Under the pieces are notes generated by a model. That model saw only the letters and a list, made by a program, of their open reading frames with translations, was not told where the DNA came from and did not search any database. From assembly GCA_019022495.1 (NCBI GenBank), contig JAFEKR010000018.1, positions 620,001 to 684,000 of the forward strand: a DNA stretch of 64,000 bases, read 5' to 3'. This document shows positions 12,202 to 22,578 of this stretch, piece after piece. Position 1 is the stretch's first letter, and each line of letters begins with the position of its first letter. The DNA comes from Epichloe hybrida (Eukaryota; Ascomycota; Sordariomycetes; Hypocreales; Clavicipitaceae). A program made the position numbers and the translations under genes.

Positions 12202-13623
12202 ATGTCTGCTACCAACGTGGAGAAGCCCACTGACGCTGCTGTCAATGACGTTGCAAACGCTCTGAGCAATACTTCAATCAGCCCTGCCGATGACAAGGCC
12301 GCCGCCAACGAGGCCGCCTCGGCTAGCGCTGCGGAAGGCCGCCGCCTTTACATTGGCAACTTGGCCTACGCGACAACTGAGGGGGAGTTGAAGGACTTCT
12401 TCAAGAGTTATCTTGTGTAAGTACTTTCAATACCTTGCATACACTTTCACCAGAGTCGTCACGGCCGCTGTCATCGTCGTCGGCCTAGTCCACCGAGTGC
12501 TTGCGTCAGCATCACCACAGGCCACGTGCCCCGTTCTGACATTTTCCCCGTTTGCTCCATGTCTACGACGCGTTGCTGACCACCGCCCTCCCTTTGCAGT
12601 GAGTCTGTTTCGATCCCTAAGAACCCTCGCACCGACCGCCCCGTTGGCTACGCCTTTGTAGATTTGTCCACCCCCTCGGAGGCTGAGCGAGCCATCGCTG
12701 AGCTCTCTGGCCAGGAGATTCTCGAGCGCAAGGTCTCTGTCCAGCTTGCCCGCAAGCCTGAAACTGCTGCTGAGAAGAGCGAAGGTGCCAATGGTGAGGG
12801 TTTTGGTGCCGAGGGCTCTCGCCGTCGTGCTTCTGGCCGTGGCCGTGGACGTGGTCGCGGCCGCGGAGGACGTGGAGCTCGAGGTGGCCGTGCTGGCGTG
12901 AGTAACTCCTCAATTTTGATGTCGTATCAAATTGGCGCGTGCGTATAGTAACAAATCTTCTCAAACAGGATGCCGGCGAGGAGAAGAAGGAGGGCGAAGC
13001 TGCTGCCACCACAACCGCCGCCACCGAGGCCGCCACTGTCCCGGCCGATGCTGAGGGCAACTCTGAGGTTCAACCATTGAAGGATATCACAAATCAAACT
13101 CAGAACAAGACTGACTCGAATTCAAAGACCAAGAACCAGGCTCGTCCCCAGCGCGAACGCCGCGAGCGCGGGCCCCCTGCCGACGGAGTTCCTTCCAAGA
13201 CCAAGGTCATGGTTGCCAACCTCCCCTACGACCTGACCGAGGAGAAGGTGAGTCGCAATCTCGCCCATGACGGTTGCACCGTATAGATGCTAAAATGTCC
13301 CCCACGTCCAGCTTGTTGAGCTATTCAAGGCATACGAGCCTTCCTCTGCCAAGATTGCCCTCCGACCTATTCCCCGATTTATGATCAAGAAGCTTCAGGC
13401 CCGTGGTGAGGCCCGCAAGGGCCGAGGTTTCGGGTTCGTTACCCTTGCGTCTGAGGAACTGCAGCAGAAGGCTGTCGACGAGATGAACGGCAAGGAGATT
13501 GAGGGCCGTGAAATCGCTGTCAAGGTTGCTATTGACAGCCCCGACAAGACTGATGAGGAGGCCAACGCTCCTTTGGAGGAGAACCAGGAGGCTGAGGCCG
13601 CCCCTGCCACTGCCGCTGCCTAG
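12202..13623 (+). CDS. RNA-binding protein with two RRM domains and an RGG-rich linker
   Basis: Four exons: 12202-12416, 12600-12897, 12969-13247, 13312-13623; total 367 codons plus stop. An acidic/Ala-rich N-terminus precedes RRM1 (about 47-128; RNP2 LYIGNL and RNP1 VGYAFVDL are intact). Then comes a GRGRGRGRGRGG/RGG stretch (~153-171), a charged Gln/Asn/Ala-rich linker, and RRM2 (about 247-345; RNP2 VMVANL, RNP1 GRGFGFVTL). The C-terminus is acidic and Ala-rich. The first splice donor is GTAAGT after a split Val codon (GT/T), which joins KSYLV to ESVSIPKNP and completes RRM1. Family knowledge: such proteins act in mRNA binding, export or translation; the RNA target is unknown. The 3' half of RRM1 and the RGG region use strongly C/G-ending codons, as in well-expressed genes. 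Confidence 0.9.
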
Positions 13624-14528
13624 GTGCTTGGCATGTCTTCTTTTCTAGGCAGAGGTTACGCTAGATGACAAGGGACGTTTCCCTGCCTGAATGAGATTTA
13701 TTACGACCTTTTTCACACTTTTTTTCTTCTTTCTGTTCAATCCATATCACTTATGGCAGATTTTTCGTCAACTCTCTATTTTGGCGGGCAAGTAATTATG
13801 GGTAATGCGCCATGTACCTGGCGGATAGCATCGCATAGATTATGAGCTGAGGCTTGACATGGTGGAAGTTGCAGCAGGACTCTCTAGGTGGCATTTCTTT
13901 TTTTTTTTTGATGAGTCCTCCATATTTCATCTCTGGGAAGAAAACCACTCAAGGCCTGCTATCGAGGAAGGACTGCACACGTATCGCTATTCTAAAAGCC
14001 ATTTTGGTCGATGTGGTTCTTGCTGTGGTCACTGGGACCGATAGTCTTTTAGTCTTAATCCTTTTTATGCCAAATCTTGGGGGAAAGAAAAATGTGTAGT
14101 CTTTGTCGTCGCCACCGTGAGCATGCTTCACATGGCGTTGCTGGAAGTGAGCACCAGCCAAGACAGCCAAGAGTCCAAGACAGAGCAGCAAGCACAATAC
14201 GCCCACCACTGACTGTACTGTACTGTACCTACACTGTCGCTGTACTCCGGGGTTTCAGGCCGGAGTTGCCCCGCCCACAAGCCAACGTGTTTCGCACATA
14301 GAAAGTCAGTCACTGACCGGCCATGCATCCTCGCTGGAAGGACGGCGCCGAGCGGCGCATGCCACAGCTTCCAGTCTTTTCAAAACAACGTGGCACCCAT
14401 CCATCTCTGTCCCTGAATCCTTTCATCATAACGCCCCAAAGGCGCCTTCCTGACCAAATTGCATCTTCCGCCGATCTTCACTCACTCCCTCCCACCAGCC
14501 TCTGGGGCGCAAGGCCGGGAACAACACA
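13624..14528. other. Intergenic
   Basis: 3' UTR of the RRM gene and promoter/leader of GCS1. No gene is supported. It holds a T-run near 13899-13909, a repeated TGTACTG near 14213-14228, and a CT-rich leader with CCATCCATC and TCACTCACTCCC just upstream of the GCS1 start. Confidence 0.55.
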
Positions 14529-15898
14529 ATGACGTCCAAGGCCATGTGGGAGGTTGATCCCGAGACCAGGTCCAAGGTATGCACACGACATGTTCCCGTT
14601 ATGTCTTCTCCGGGGCCCGTCACCAGGAGGCCATGTCGTCATGACTTGCCTCTCTCCCTTCGACATTGGGCGTATGCTAATGGTTGCCTGTGTCTAGCTC
14701 GCCGCTCTCCAAAAAGAATCGCGAAACAACATTTGCTGTGATTGCGGTGCACCCTCACCACAATGGGCGTCGCCCAAGTTCGGCATCTTCATCTGCCTCT
14801 CATGCGCGGGCGTACATCGTGGCCTCGGTGTCCATATTTCCTTTGTTCGCAGTATCTCCATGGACGCTTTCAAGGCGAGCGAGATTGAACGTATGCGACT
14901 GGGAGGCAACGAGGGCTGGAAGAAGTTCTTCGAGGAGCACGAAGATACAGAGATGCGAGGCATTGCCTGGGACGATGCAACCATTGCCGAGCGCTATAGT
15001 GGAGAGGTTGGCGAGGAGTGGAAGGAGAGGTTGTCTTGCAAGGTCGAGGGGAGGGACTATGTTCCGGGGGAGAAGAAGCCGGTTGTAGCGACCCCAGCGA
15101 TCAAGGCTGCATGCTCACCTGCTCCCGGAGCCCAAGGTTCAGTGTCGAGAAGTGGAACACCTCTGATACACTCGACAAGTCGAAGCCAGAGTCCTGGCAG
15201 AACAGGTGGTGGTGGACCTGGAGGCAAAGTCAAGGTGGACGACAGGTATTTTTCGAAATTGGGTGCCGAAAACGCTTCTAGATCGGAAGCCCTTCCTCCT
15301 AATCAGGGCGGAAAGTACGCTGGTTTCGGAAACACACCTGCTCCTGCGCCGACAAGTCAGGGTGGGATTCCAAATCTTGAGGATCTTCAGAAGGATCCCG
15401 TGGCGGCATTGACCAAAGGCTTCGGATGGTTCGCATCGACGGTGACCAAGACGGCAAAGACAGTGAATGACGGCTATATTCAGCCCACTGCGAAGCAGGT
15501 ACGAGCTTATACTGCCATTCTTCTCCCTCAGTGGCTTCGCCACTCTCCCGGACTTTTCTTGAAATCCGGCTAACATGTTTCTTCAATAGATTGCGGACGG
15601 TGATTTTGCCAAGCAAGCCCAACTGAAAGCTGCGCAACTCGCCAAACAGGCTCAAATGGCGGGCAAATCTGCCCAAGATGGCTTCACCCGCTTCGTGGAA
15701 GGCAACGAGGGTCACATGAGGAATGCACCACTCGACGAGAGCCGCAAGGACTTTTGGGACGACTTCTCAAGTTTGGCAGAGCAGAAGAAGCAGGCCAATA
15801 GCTCGATTGGGACCAGTGCGATGGGCATGGGTAAAAGAGGGGGAGGGGGAGGGGGAGGGCCAGCGGCTAAGAAGCAGGATGGTTGGGATGACTGGTGA
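14529..15898 (+). CDS. GCS1: ADP-ribosylation factor GTPase-activating protein (Gcs1/ArfGAP1 family)
   Basis: Stimulates GTP hydrolysis by Arf during COPI vesicle cycling at the Golgi (family knowledge). Three exons: 14529-14576, 14698-15498, 15590-15898; 385 codons plus stop. The ArfGAP zinc finger is complete: C29-X2-C32-X16-C49-X2-C52, then X4 and the arginine finger Arg57 in [11 protein letters not shown]. The SISMDAF..SEIERM..GGN segment that follows is typical of the ArfGAP fold. The C-terminal half is low-complexity with [13 protein letters not shown] and FVEGNEG, resembling lipid-packing ALPS-type amphipathic segments (inference). It ends in a poly-Gly run and the DGWDDW terminus, a tryptophan-based signature seen in this family. 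The first intron falls after codon 16, so a predictor that misses the 16-codon first exon would misplace the start. Confidence 0.93.
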
Positions 15899-16417
15899 AG
15901 AAGACGCAAGTACATGATGGGAAATTCGGAGTTGACGGTCGACAACAAAATATATCTACTCGGACGGAAGGGGGGGGGGGGGGGGCACTTTAGTAAGTCG
16001 CTCATGAATGGTGTTTTCCTGCATCTGTGAAATATCAACGGGGATGTCGTCGAGAGGCCCAAGTAATGTGGACAGTTGCGAAGGATGTAAACGGGCTTGT
16101 CATGGTGTCTTGTAGATGTGTATAGGGCTCGACGACTTGTAAGAAACATCTTTACAATCCTTGCCTCGAGATGCAATTTCTATCAAAACATCTCTCTTTG
16201 TCGGCATTATCCCGAACAGCATTTAAAACATACCTCACTGCTGTCATTCCCGCCCGAGCTCCGAGTCAAGGTCCACAAAAAGTCTGGCATTTGCGATCAC
16301 GTGACTCGGGTGGCCGAGGATCCAGCCGGTCTTATACCGGGGGAGCAACGCGGGTACTACATGACGGGCAGCCATCCAACTGTTCTGCACTAGGAGCCAT
16401 TGATCTCTGCCGTCGCC
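15899..16417. other. Intergenic; G homopolymer
   Basis: 3' UTR of GCS1 and promoter of the ETF-beta gene. A run of about 15 G residues lies near 15970-15985. No gene is supported. Confidence 0.6.
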
Positions 16418-17365
16418 ATGTCTGCTCTCAGGATCCTCGTACCCATCAAGAGGGTCATAGACTATGCTGTATGAAGGACTCTGCATCTACCAAACGGCGC
16501 CTGTCTTTGCTCAGAAAACTAACAACCACGCCACCTTCCAGGTCAAACCCAGGGTCAACAAAGCCCAAACCGCGGTTGAAACCGCCGGCGTCAAGCACTC
16601 CATGAACCCGTTCGACGAGCTCTCCGTCGAAGAGTCAGTCCGCATCCGCGAGAAGAAGCGAGCCCCCGGCGGCGTCGAAGACATCTGCGCCATCTCCGCG
16701 GGTCCCGCCAAGGCCCAAGACATCCTGCGAACCGCAATGGCCATGGGCGCAGACCGCGGCATCCACGTCGAAGTCAAGGAGGGCGACGACCTCGAGCCCC
16801 TCACCGTGGCCAAGCTCCTCAAGAAGGCCGCCGAGGAGCAGAAGAGCAACCTCGTCATCCTGGGCAAGCAGAGCATCGACGACGACGCCGCCCAGACCGG
16901 CCAGATGCTCGCCGGTCTGCTGGGCTGGCCGCAGGCCACGCAGGCGAGCAAGGTCGAGTTTGGCGAGGGCGACTCGGTGACGGTGACCAAGGAGGTGGAC
17001 GGTGGCGTGGAGACGATTCGCGCGAGGCTGCCCATGGTTATCACGACGGACTTGCGACTGAACGAGCCGAGATACGCTAGCTTGCCCAACATCATGAAGG
17101 CCAAGAAGAAGAAGCTGGAGAAGAAGACCTTGCAGGACTTTGGATTGGAAAATGAGAAGCGCTTGAAGGTTCTCAAGGTTACGGGTGAGTTTCGATTTCT
17201 ACTCTGGAGTTTCGATCTTCTCGGAAAACTGTCGTCTTTTACTTGTTGCTGCACATTACTATTATGCTAATGATGTGTGCAGAACCTGCGCCGAGAGAGG
17301 GCGGTGGCAAGGTGGAAGATGTGGACGGCTTGATTAGCAAGTTGAAGGAGCTGGGTGCGTTGTAG
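16418..17365 (+). CDS. Electron transfer flavoprotein, beta subunit
   Basis: Beta subunit of the mitochondrial matrix ETF, which passes electrons from acyl-CoA and other dehydrogenases to ETF-ubiquinone oxidoreductase (family knowledge; yeast CIR1, human ETFB). Three exons: 16418-16468, 16542-17184, 17283-17365; 258 codons plus stop, the usual family length. Exon 1 encodes [17 protein letters not shown], which splices to VKPRVNKAQ, the standard N-terminus. Visible motifs: [11 protein letters not shown], the AMP/nucleotide-binding [18 protein letters not shown], and the ETF-beta signature running through [19 protein letters not shown], then [12 protein letters not shown]. There is no long N-terminal presequence, as is normal for the beta subunit. 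The GT of intron 2 follows GTTACGG, leaving a phase-1 junction that makes the Glu of [10 protein letters not shown]. Confidence 0.94.
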
Positions 17366-18188
17366 GTGTGCAGTGGGCTGGGAATGGGAACGTATGTATG
17401 TATACGTATACATATATATATATATATATATATAAATGCCGAAAAGACACGGAACTGATGAACTGGAATGGACTGGAATGCACGATCCATCGCTTGAATC
17501 CTTGAATACACTTAATTAAATCGCACAGCAGTCAGAACTGCTTTTTGATTCACTGTGGAGGGGTGGCTAGATGTCGTCAGAGTGATGAGCTGGTCACAGG
17601 GTTACACTGCCAAACAGTGGTGGATTGGCTGCTGTGTGCATTTGCGCATTTCTGGCAGGCTTACTCGGTATTGTGCAACAGCAACACACGTGGTGAGGTG
17701 GTGAAGCCCATGCAGTGGCATGGCTCCGCTTTTGGGACGAGGCGGACTGCGGTACCGACGATATCGGCGGATGTTGCTCATGGGCATGGATGCGGCTTGA
17801 GGTCCGGGCAGGCAGGCACCCCACAACAGACAATGCAGCGCCATCTCCAGTGACAATTGCAGCGAGCGTCGGGGCGCCCAGATGAACACGGGGGGCCGAT
17901 GGGCCAATCAGCTCGCGTTGTTTGTCTGTTACAAAGTTTCCTAGTCCAAGCATTCAGTGCGCCCCAGTGCGCCCAACAAGTAACACTTTTCTCCTTCTTT
18001 CCCCGTTCACCGGCTCTTCCAGTTTCTTCTTCCTCTTCCCCCCCCCCACGGTCAATCCAGACAGAATCCTCACGTAATACGCAAGCAAACCAGGAACCAC
18101 AACTTCTTGATCAACCCCATATCCACAGAGTGCTTTTGCACCTCGACTCTTTCCGTCACGTTGACCAGCTTGCTTTGAATCCGCCCTT
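17366..18188. promoter_or_regulatory. Intergenic: ETF-beta 3' region and CPA1 promoter
   Basis: A TATG/TA microsatellite lies at about 17393-17434. The ~200 bp before the attenuator uORF are pyrimidine-rich (TTTTCTCCTTCTTTCCCC near 17987-18004), consistent with the transcription start and leader of the arginine-synthesis gene. TGACTCA/GCN4-type sites are not evident at a clear position, so general amino-acid control is not claimed. Confidence 0.45.
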
Positions 18189-18643
18189 ATGAACGGGCGC
18201 CCGTCAGTCTTCACCTCTCAGGTATGTGCCGCAATCGGCTGGTCCCGTGGCTTTTTTTTTTTTTTTCTTCCGCCCCCTCTCCCCTGCTCCCACACAATAC
18301 GTTCGTCTGTTACCCGCAAGGTGGACTATTGCTTCCGAGGCGGGAAATCTCAACACGATGGACTCTCTTCCTCGGCTCCTTGTTCACTTTTCATGACATC
18401 AGAACAATGGGCATTGTCCCTCATTGGCTCTGACTTTGGTTTCCCAACCGATATTGGCGTTCAATTCTATTCGTGACGACTAGTATACTGACGCGTTCGT
18501 TCCTACAGGATTATCTCTCTGGTTCGTTTGCATTGACTCACCGCCAATCGCCAATGTAAAACTTGGCCCTCACTACCATGATTAACTTCTAACTTTACTT
18601 TTACTCTAATGCAGACCACCTCTGGAAGTCTCAATCATCATAG
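18189..18643 (+). CDS. Arginine attenuator peptide (AAP) uORF in the CPA1/arg-2 leader, three exons
   Basis: A 24-codon upstream ORF assembled from 18189-18221, 18509-18521 (13 nt) and 18615-18643. It encodes MNGRPSVFTSQ, then DYLS, then DHLWKSQSS and a stop. The first 19 residues agree with the arginine attenuator peptide known from Neurospora arg-2 and yeast CPA1. In that system the nascent peptide stalls the ribosome at its own stop codon when arginine is high, blocking reinitiation and promoting mRNA decay. Asp12, known to be essential, and Trp19 are present. Both introns have good ends (GTATGT..CTACAG; GTTCGT..TGCAG) with ACTGAC and CTAAC branch-like sequences. The uORF stop is 81 nt upstream of the main ATG. 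In unspliced RNA the frame would read on to 18476 with a different C-terminus and no attenuation function. Confidence 0.93.
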
Positions 18644-18724
18644 ATTGCCTTGCTAGACTTTGACACCCAATTGCCTCTTTTCTGTCATCATCCATAACCA
18701 ACCACCAACCCCAACTCGGCTGCC

Positions 18725-20083
18725 ATGCTCTCTCGACTGGCAATCAATCTGGCCAAGCCGGCTGCTAAGCCCGCCGCCCTCCGCAGCCAGGCTCGGTTTG
18801 CTTCGCAGAAGACCGCCGGAAGCACTGGCAGGAAGATTCCTTTCAACTCATCCCGGGCTACCACCCCTGTCGAATCGGTCCCAGCCACATTGACTATTCG
18901 AAACGGCCCCGTCTTCAATGGCACGGCCTTTGGTGCAAATGCCAACGTTTCGGGCGAAGCCGTCTTCACCACCTCTCTCGTGGGATACAGCGAATCCATG
19001 TCTGATCCGTCTTACCGTGGACAGATTCTGGTCTTCACCCAGCCGCTGATTGGCAACTACGGCGTGCCTTCGACCGAGCGTGACGAGTACAACCTTCTCA
19101 AGTATTTCGAGTCCCCGCACCTCCAGTGTGCCGGGGTCGTCGTGTCCGATGTGGCTCTGCAATACAGCCATTGGACCGCCGTGGAAAGTCTTGGCCAATG
19201 GTGCGCTCGTGAGGGCGTGCCTGCCATCTCTGGCGTGGACACGCGCGAGATTGTCACATTTCTTCGTGAGCAGGGTTCCTCGCTTGCCAGAATCTCCATC
19301 GGTGAGGAGTATGACGCCGACGAGGACGAGGGCTTTACCGATCCGGGCCAAATTAATCTCGTTAAGCGCGTGAGCACCAAGGCCCCCTTCGTTGTTGAGT
19401 CCCCCGGAGCCAACCTGCACGTCGCTCTGATCGACTGTGGTGTCAAGGAGAACATCATCCGCAGCTTGGTCAGCCGTGGTGCCTCCGTCACCGTCTTCCC
19501 TTACAACTACCCTATTCACAAGGTGGCCGATTACTACGACGGCGTTTTCATCTCGAACGGTCCCGGTGACCCGACACACTGTCAGGACACGGTCTACAAC
19601 CTCGCTCGTCTGATGGACTCCTCTTCTATGCCCATCATGGGAATTTGCCTCGGCCACCAACTTTTGGCCCTGGCCGTTGGCGCCCGCACCATCAAGCTCA
19701 AGTATGGTAACCGAGCTCACAACATCCCCGCCCTGGATTTGACAACTGGCCAATGCCACATTACCAGCCAGAACCATGGCTACGCCATTGATGCCAGCAC
19801 CCTGCCCAGCGACTTCAAGGAGTACTTTGTCAACCTGAACGACGGTAGCAACGAAGGCATGATGCACAAGACGCGACCCATCTTCTCCACCCAGTTCCAC
19901 CCCGAAGCCAAGGGTGGTCCCATGGACAGTTCTTACCTCTTCGACAAGTATTTGGATCAAGTCCGATATGCCAAGAGCACGGCCAAGGTCTACAAGGACA
20001 ATACTCCTACGCACTTCATGCTGAATGTCCTTAGCAAGGAGCGTGTTGGTGTCGAGCCCACGCCTCTGGCTAGTGCTGCGTAG
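18725..20083 (+). CDS. CPA1: Arginine-specific carbamoyl-phosphate synthase, small (glutaminase) subunit
   Basis: The glutaminase subunit supplies ammonia for carbamoyl phosphate in arginine synthesis (arg-2 in Neurospora, CPA1 in yeast). Single exon, 452 aa. An N-terminal basic, Ala-rich, Ser-containing stretch ([17 protein letters not shown] and following residues) is a mitochondrial presequence by composition. The CPSase small-chain N-domain follows ([26 protein letters not shown]). The class-I glutamine amidotransferase domain carries the nucleophile Cys308 in GICLGHQ and the His392/Glu394 pair in QFHPEA. The conserved SNGPGDP and the QNHGYA loop are intact. Translation should be controlled by the arginine attenuator uORF just upstream. 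A 414-codon open frame on the opposite strand is a codon-bias shadow. Confidence 0.97.
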   Translation: MLSRLAINLAKPAAKPAALRSQARFASQKTAGSTGRKIPFNSSRATTPVESVPATLTIRNGPVFNGTAFGANANVSGEAVFTTSLVGYSESMSDPSYRGQILVFTQPLIGNYGVPSTERDEYNLLKYFESPHLQCAGVVVSDVALQYSHWTAVESLGQWCAREGVPAISGVDTREIVTFLREQGSSLARISIGEEYDADEDEGFTDPGQINLVKRVSTKAPFVVESPGANLHVALIDCGVKENIIRSLVSRGASVTVFPYNYPIHKVADYYDGVFISNGPGDPTHCQDTVYNLARLMDSSSMPIMGICLGHQLLALAVGARTIKLKYGNRAHNIPALDLTTGQCHITSQNHGYAIDASTLPSDFKEYFVNLNDGSNEGMMHKTRPIFSTQFHPEAKGGPMDSSYLFDKYLDQVRYAKSTAKVYKDNTPTHFMLNVLSKERVGVEPTPLASAA

Positions 20084-20691
20084 ACACTGCACCGGTGGGT
20101 GCTTCGCAGGCGACGAGGAGAGGGATAGGCGTTTATTGTGTGTTTTGTGGTTGGTTTAATGGAATTGATTGTCATAGTTGCAGGATGAATGGCCAAACCA
20201 GACGTCACGCGTCACGTCCAGGAAGCCAAAAATAAAAATGAAGTGTTCATTCAAGGTTGGCGTGTCTCTGTCGTGCGGTATACAAGAGCGACGTTGCTGT
20301 CTCTGAAGCTCTATGCGAAGCAAAGCAGTTTGTGTCAAGCGAACCAAGTGGATGGAACGGCAGGATGACACCCGCCCACCCATACATATACAATCCCGTG
20401 CCAGTCTCTTTCTTTCACCCTTACCACTACATGATGTCTTTTTTTTCCATGTCACGAAAATCATGGGATACTGCTACACAACCCGATTGGTCCCCAACGC
20501 CGTACACGCTGTGATTTCGCATCTTCCGCCCGCACTGTTGTCGTAGCTCGCGCCCGGGCCGAGTGAATGTGTGCCGTCGGAGCCGTCGTTTCCACCCACG
20601 TCGGTCCCTGCATCAATCTCAATCATCCCAATCACCTCCCAAGATGAGTGAACCCCGTGCCCATACCATACATACATACATACATACATCT
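20084..20691. other. Intergenic between convergent genes
   Basis: 3' UTRs of CPA1 and the acinus-like gene. Contains a (CATA)n run near 20668-20689. No gene is supported. Confidence 0.6.
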
Positions 20692-22578
20692 TCAGTATCT
20701 TCTTCGATCAGCGTCACCAGGTGGCCCACCTGGAATGTACCGATCATTTCTGGGCCGGAACCCTCCTCCTCCTCCTCCTCCGCCCACGCCGCGGCCACGA
20801 CCACTTCCACCTCCACGTCTACCACGACCTCCCCCCCCTCCTCCTCTGCCGCCTCCACGACCGCCTCCCCTCTCCCTGTGGGGGGGACGGATGCCCTCGA
20901 ATATTTCGCGACCGCGGTCGACGAAGAAGCCGCCGTCTTCAAAGGAGTACCTGTTTATCTCGCGGCCGAGGTGTCTGGCGTCGCGGACGTAGTAGGAGCG
21001 CATGTTGGAGATGCGCTTGTCGACCAGGTCCTTGGAGGCGAGGGTGTAGGAGATGACGGGCCTGGCGAGCGTGTGGCGCTGCTCGCTGGAGGGCATGGAT
21101 GGCATGGCGGAGAGTGGTGGCTGTGGTGGTGCTGGTGGTGCTGGTGGTGGCTGCCTGCGAGGACCGCGAGGACCGGTTGGCGGCGCGGCGCCCGTGTCGG
21201 CGTAGTAGGAGCCCCGGGGACCGAGGGGCGCCGAGTTGACGCCATCGGCGGGGGGCCTGGATGAGGGCGCGGCGGCGGAAGCGGCGGGGGGCCGGCTGCT
21301 CGACGAGGAGAGGAGAGAGGTCGAGACGAGGTCTGCGCGGACGGTGCTGCCGTCGGGGGAGGGCGCGTAGGCGACTTCCCAGCGGGTTGAGGGCCGCCGG
21401 CCCGAGGATGCGTCTTCGGCGTCGATCCAGGCGTCCATCTTGTCGGGGGGGATGAAGTCGATGTGGAGGGCCTTGCGGTTGCTCTCGTTGGGCCAGACGC
21501 GGCCGTGGAGGCGCTGGCGCACGCGGGAGGCGGCCGAGACGGAGCAGAGGTCGACGAAGGCGTGGGTGCGGATGACGTCGAGGTGGAACTTTGTGACGGA
21601 CTCGTCGGCGGGACGCGTGCCGGGGGCGGCGGCGAGGGCGACGATGTGCGCGCGGAGATCGGCCGGGCGGAGGGGCCGCATGAGGTTGTTGATGTAGAGG
21701 GCTGATGTGGCGGGGTGAGTGGACGGCTCGACGTGTCGGTCGTGGTCGAGATCGTGGTCGAGATCGTGGCCCATGACTGTGTCCGTGTCCGTGTCCGGGT
21801 TCGTGTCCGGGGGGCACTCGGCACGGGCTCGTTTCCTGGCCGCGTCTTGTTCTTCGGGGACAGGACTGGCGGACCGGCGCTTGCGCTTCTGCGCCTCGGC
21901 ATCGTAGGATTGGGGTCCGGGGCGTGATGCGGAGTTTTCCATCGTGACGTCTGGTGTTGTGGTGGTCATGGTGGTGGTGGTGGTGGAGGCTGGAGCTGGC
22001 GCTTCATCGGCTATTGGTCTTGATTCCAGCTCTGATTCTGGCTGCTCTGATTCTGGCTGCTCTGATTCTGGCTGCTCTGATTCTGGCTGCTCTGATTCTG
22101 GCTGCTCTGATTCTGGCTGCTCTGATTCTGGCTGCTCTGATTCTGGCTGCTCTGATTCTGGCTGCTCTGGCTCTGGCTGCTCTGGCTCTGGCTCCGGCTC
22201 CGGCTCTGGCTCGTGCTTCTTCTGCTGCTGCTGCTCCAGCTCTACCGGAACAGGCTCTGCCTCGTGTTCGGTGGGATTCATCCCGTCGGCAACATCTCGT
22301 TGCTCCTGCTCCTGCTCCTGAACCTGGACCTGCGCCTGCGCCTGCACCTCGGCGACATCATCGCCGTTGCTGACAGTCCGGGACACGTCTTCCCGCGCTG
22401 GCGCGTCGGTCTCGTCGGCTCGAGGCTCGACCTGCTCAGCCTGCTCGGCCCGCTCCGTCGCGTCAGACTCCTCGAGTCGCGCAACGAGCTCCGTCTTCAA
22501 TCCTGCTTGCGGGAGGCCCCGTCGCTTGAGCTCGGCCTTGAGATCCACGACCTTGAGTTTCGCCCATTCTCCCGCCAT
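20692..22578 (-). CDS. SAP-domain, acinus-like RNA-binding protein
   Basis: Uninterrupted 628-aa frame. A SAP DNA/RNA-binding motif occupies residues ~4-37 (LKVVDLKAELKRRGL). Gln/Glu-rich linkers include nine tandem QPESE units (139-183). A basic KRKRR (231-235) and RKRAR (248-252) are likely nuclear signals. Residues ~292-380 form an RRM of the acinus type (ALYINNLMRPLRPADLR, HAFVDLCSVSAA, LHGRVWP, HIDFIPPDK). A conserved block at ~500-565 (YTLASKDLVDKRISNM, GREINRYSF) is followed by an RGG/poly-Gly tail (570-610). The order SAP-linker-RRM-RGG matches fungal homologues of acinus, which in animals associates with the ASAP/exon-junction complex; a role in mRNA processing is inference. The start has a SAP domain directly at the N-terminus, as expected. 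Confidence 0.87.
   Translation of the reverse strand: MAGEWAKLKVVDLKAELKRRGLPQAGLKTELVARLEESDATERAEQAEQVEPRADETDAPAREDVSRTVSNGDDVAEVQAQAQVQVQEQEQEQRDVADGMNPTEHEAEPVPVELEQQQQKKHEPEPEPEPEPEQPEPEQPESEQPESEQPESEQPESEQPESEQPESEQPESEQPESEQPESELESRPIADEAPAPASTTTTTMTTTTPDVTMENSASRPGPQSYDAEAQKRKRRSASPVPEEQDAARKRARAECPPDTNPDTDTDTVMGHDLDHDLDHDRHVEPSTHPATSALYINNLMRPLRPADLRAHIVALAAAPGTRPADESVTKFHLDVIRTHAFVDLCSVSAASRVRQRLHGRVWPNESNRKALHIDFIPPDKMDAWIDAEDASSGRRPSTRWEVAYAPSPDGSTVRADLVSTSLLSSSSSRPPAASAAAPSSRPPADGVNSAPLGPRGSYYADTGAAPPTGPRGPRRQPPPAPPAPPQPPLSAMPSMPSSEQRHTLARPVISYTLASKDLVDKRISNMRSYYVRDARHLGREINRYSFEDGGFFVDRGREIFEGIRPPHRERGGGRGGGRGGGGGGRGRRGGGSGRGRGVGGGGGGGGFRPRNDRYIPGGPPGDADRRRY
22030..22164 (-). 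repeat. In-frame 15-bp minisatellite in the acinus-like gene
   Basis: Nine nearly perfect copies of a 15-nt unit (plus-strand TCTGATTCTGGCTGC) encode nine tandem QPESE pentapeptides at residues 139-183. Less regular EPEPEP units adjoin upstream in the protein. The units are almost identical at the DNA level, including third codon positions, which indicates recent tandem expansion. Confidence 0.92.

Noticed and set aside
16511..17254. 247-codon minus-strand frame opposite the ETF-beta gene
   Set aside because: Mirror of the conserved ETF-beta coding exon with Ser-rich shadow composition.
18848..20092. 414-codon open frame on the minus strand opposite CPA1
   Set aside because: Exactly overlaps the conserved CPA1 coding sequence; the frame is open because of biased third positions and its translation has no domain.
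20939..21902. Long Arg/Pro/Ser/His-rich open frames within the acinus-like gene
   Set aside because: Alternative frames of a GC-rich, low-complexity exon; composition is the translation of repeats, not a protein family.
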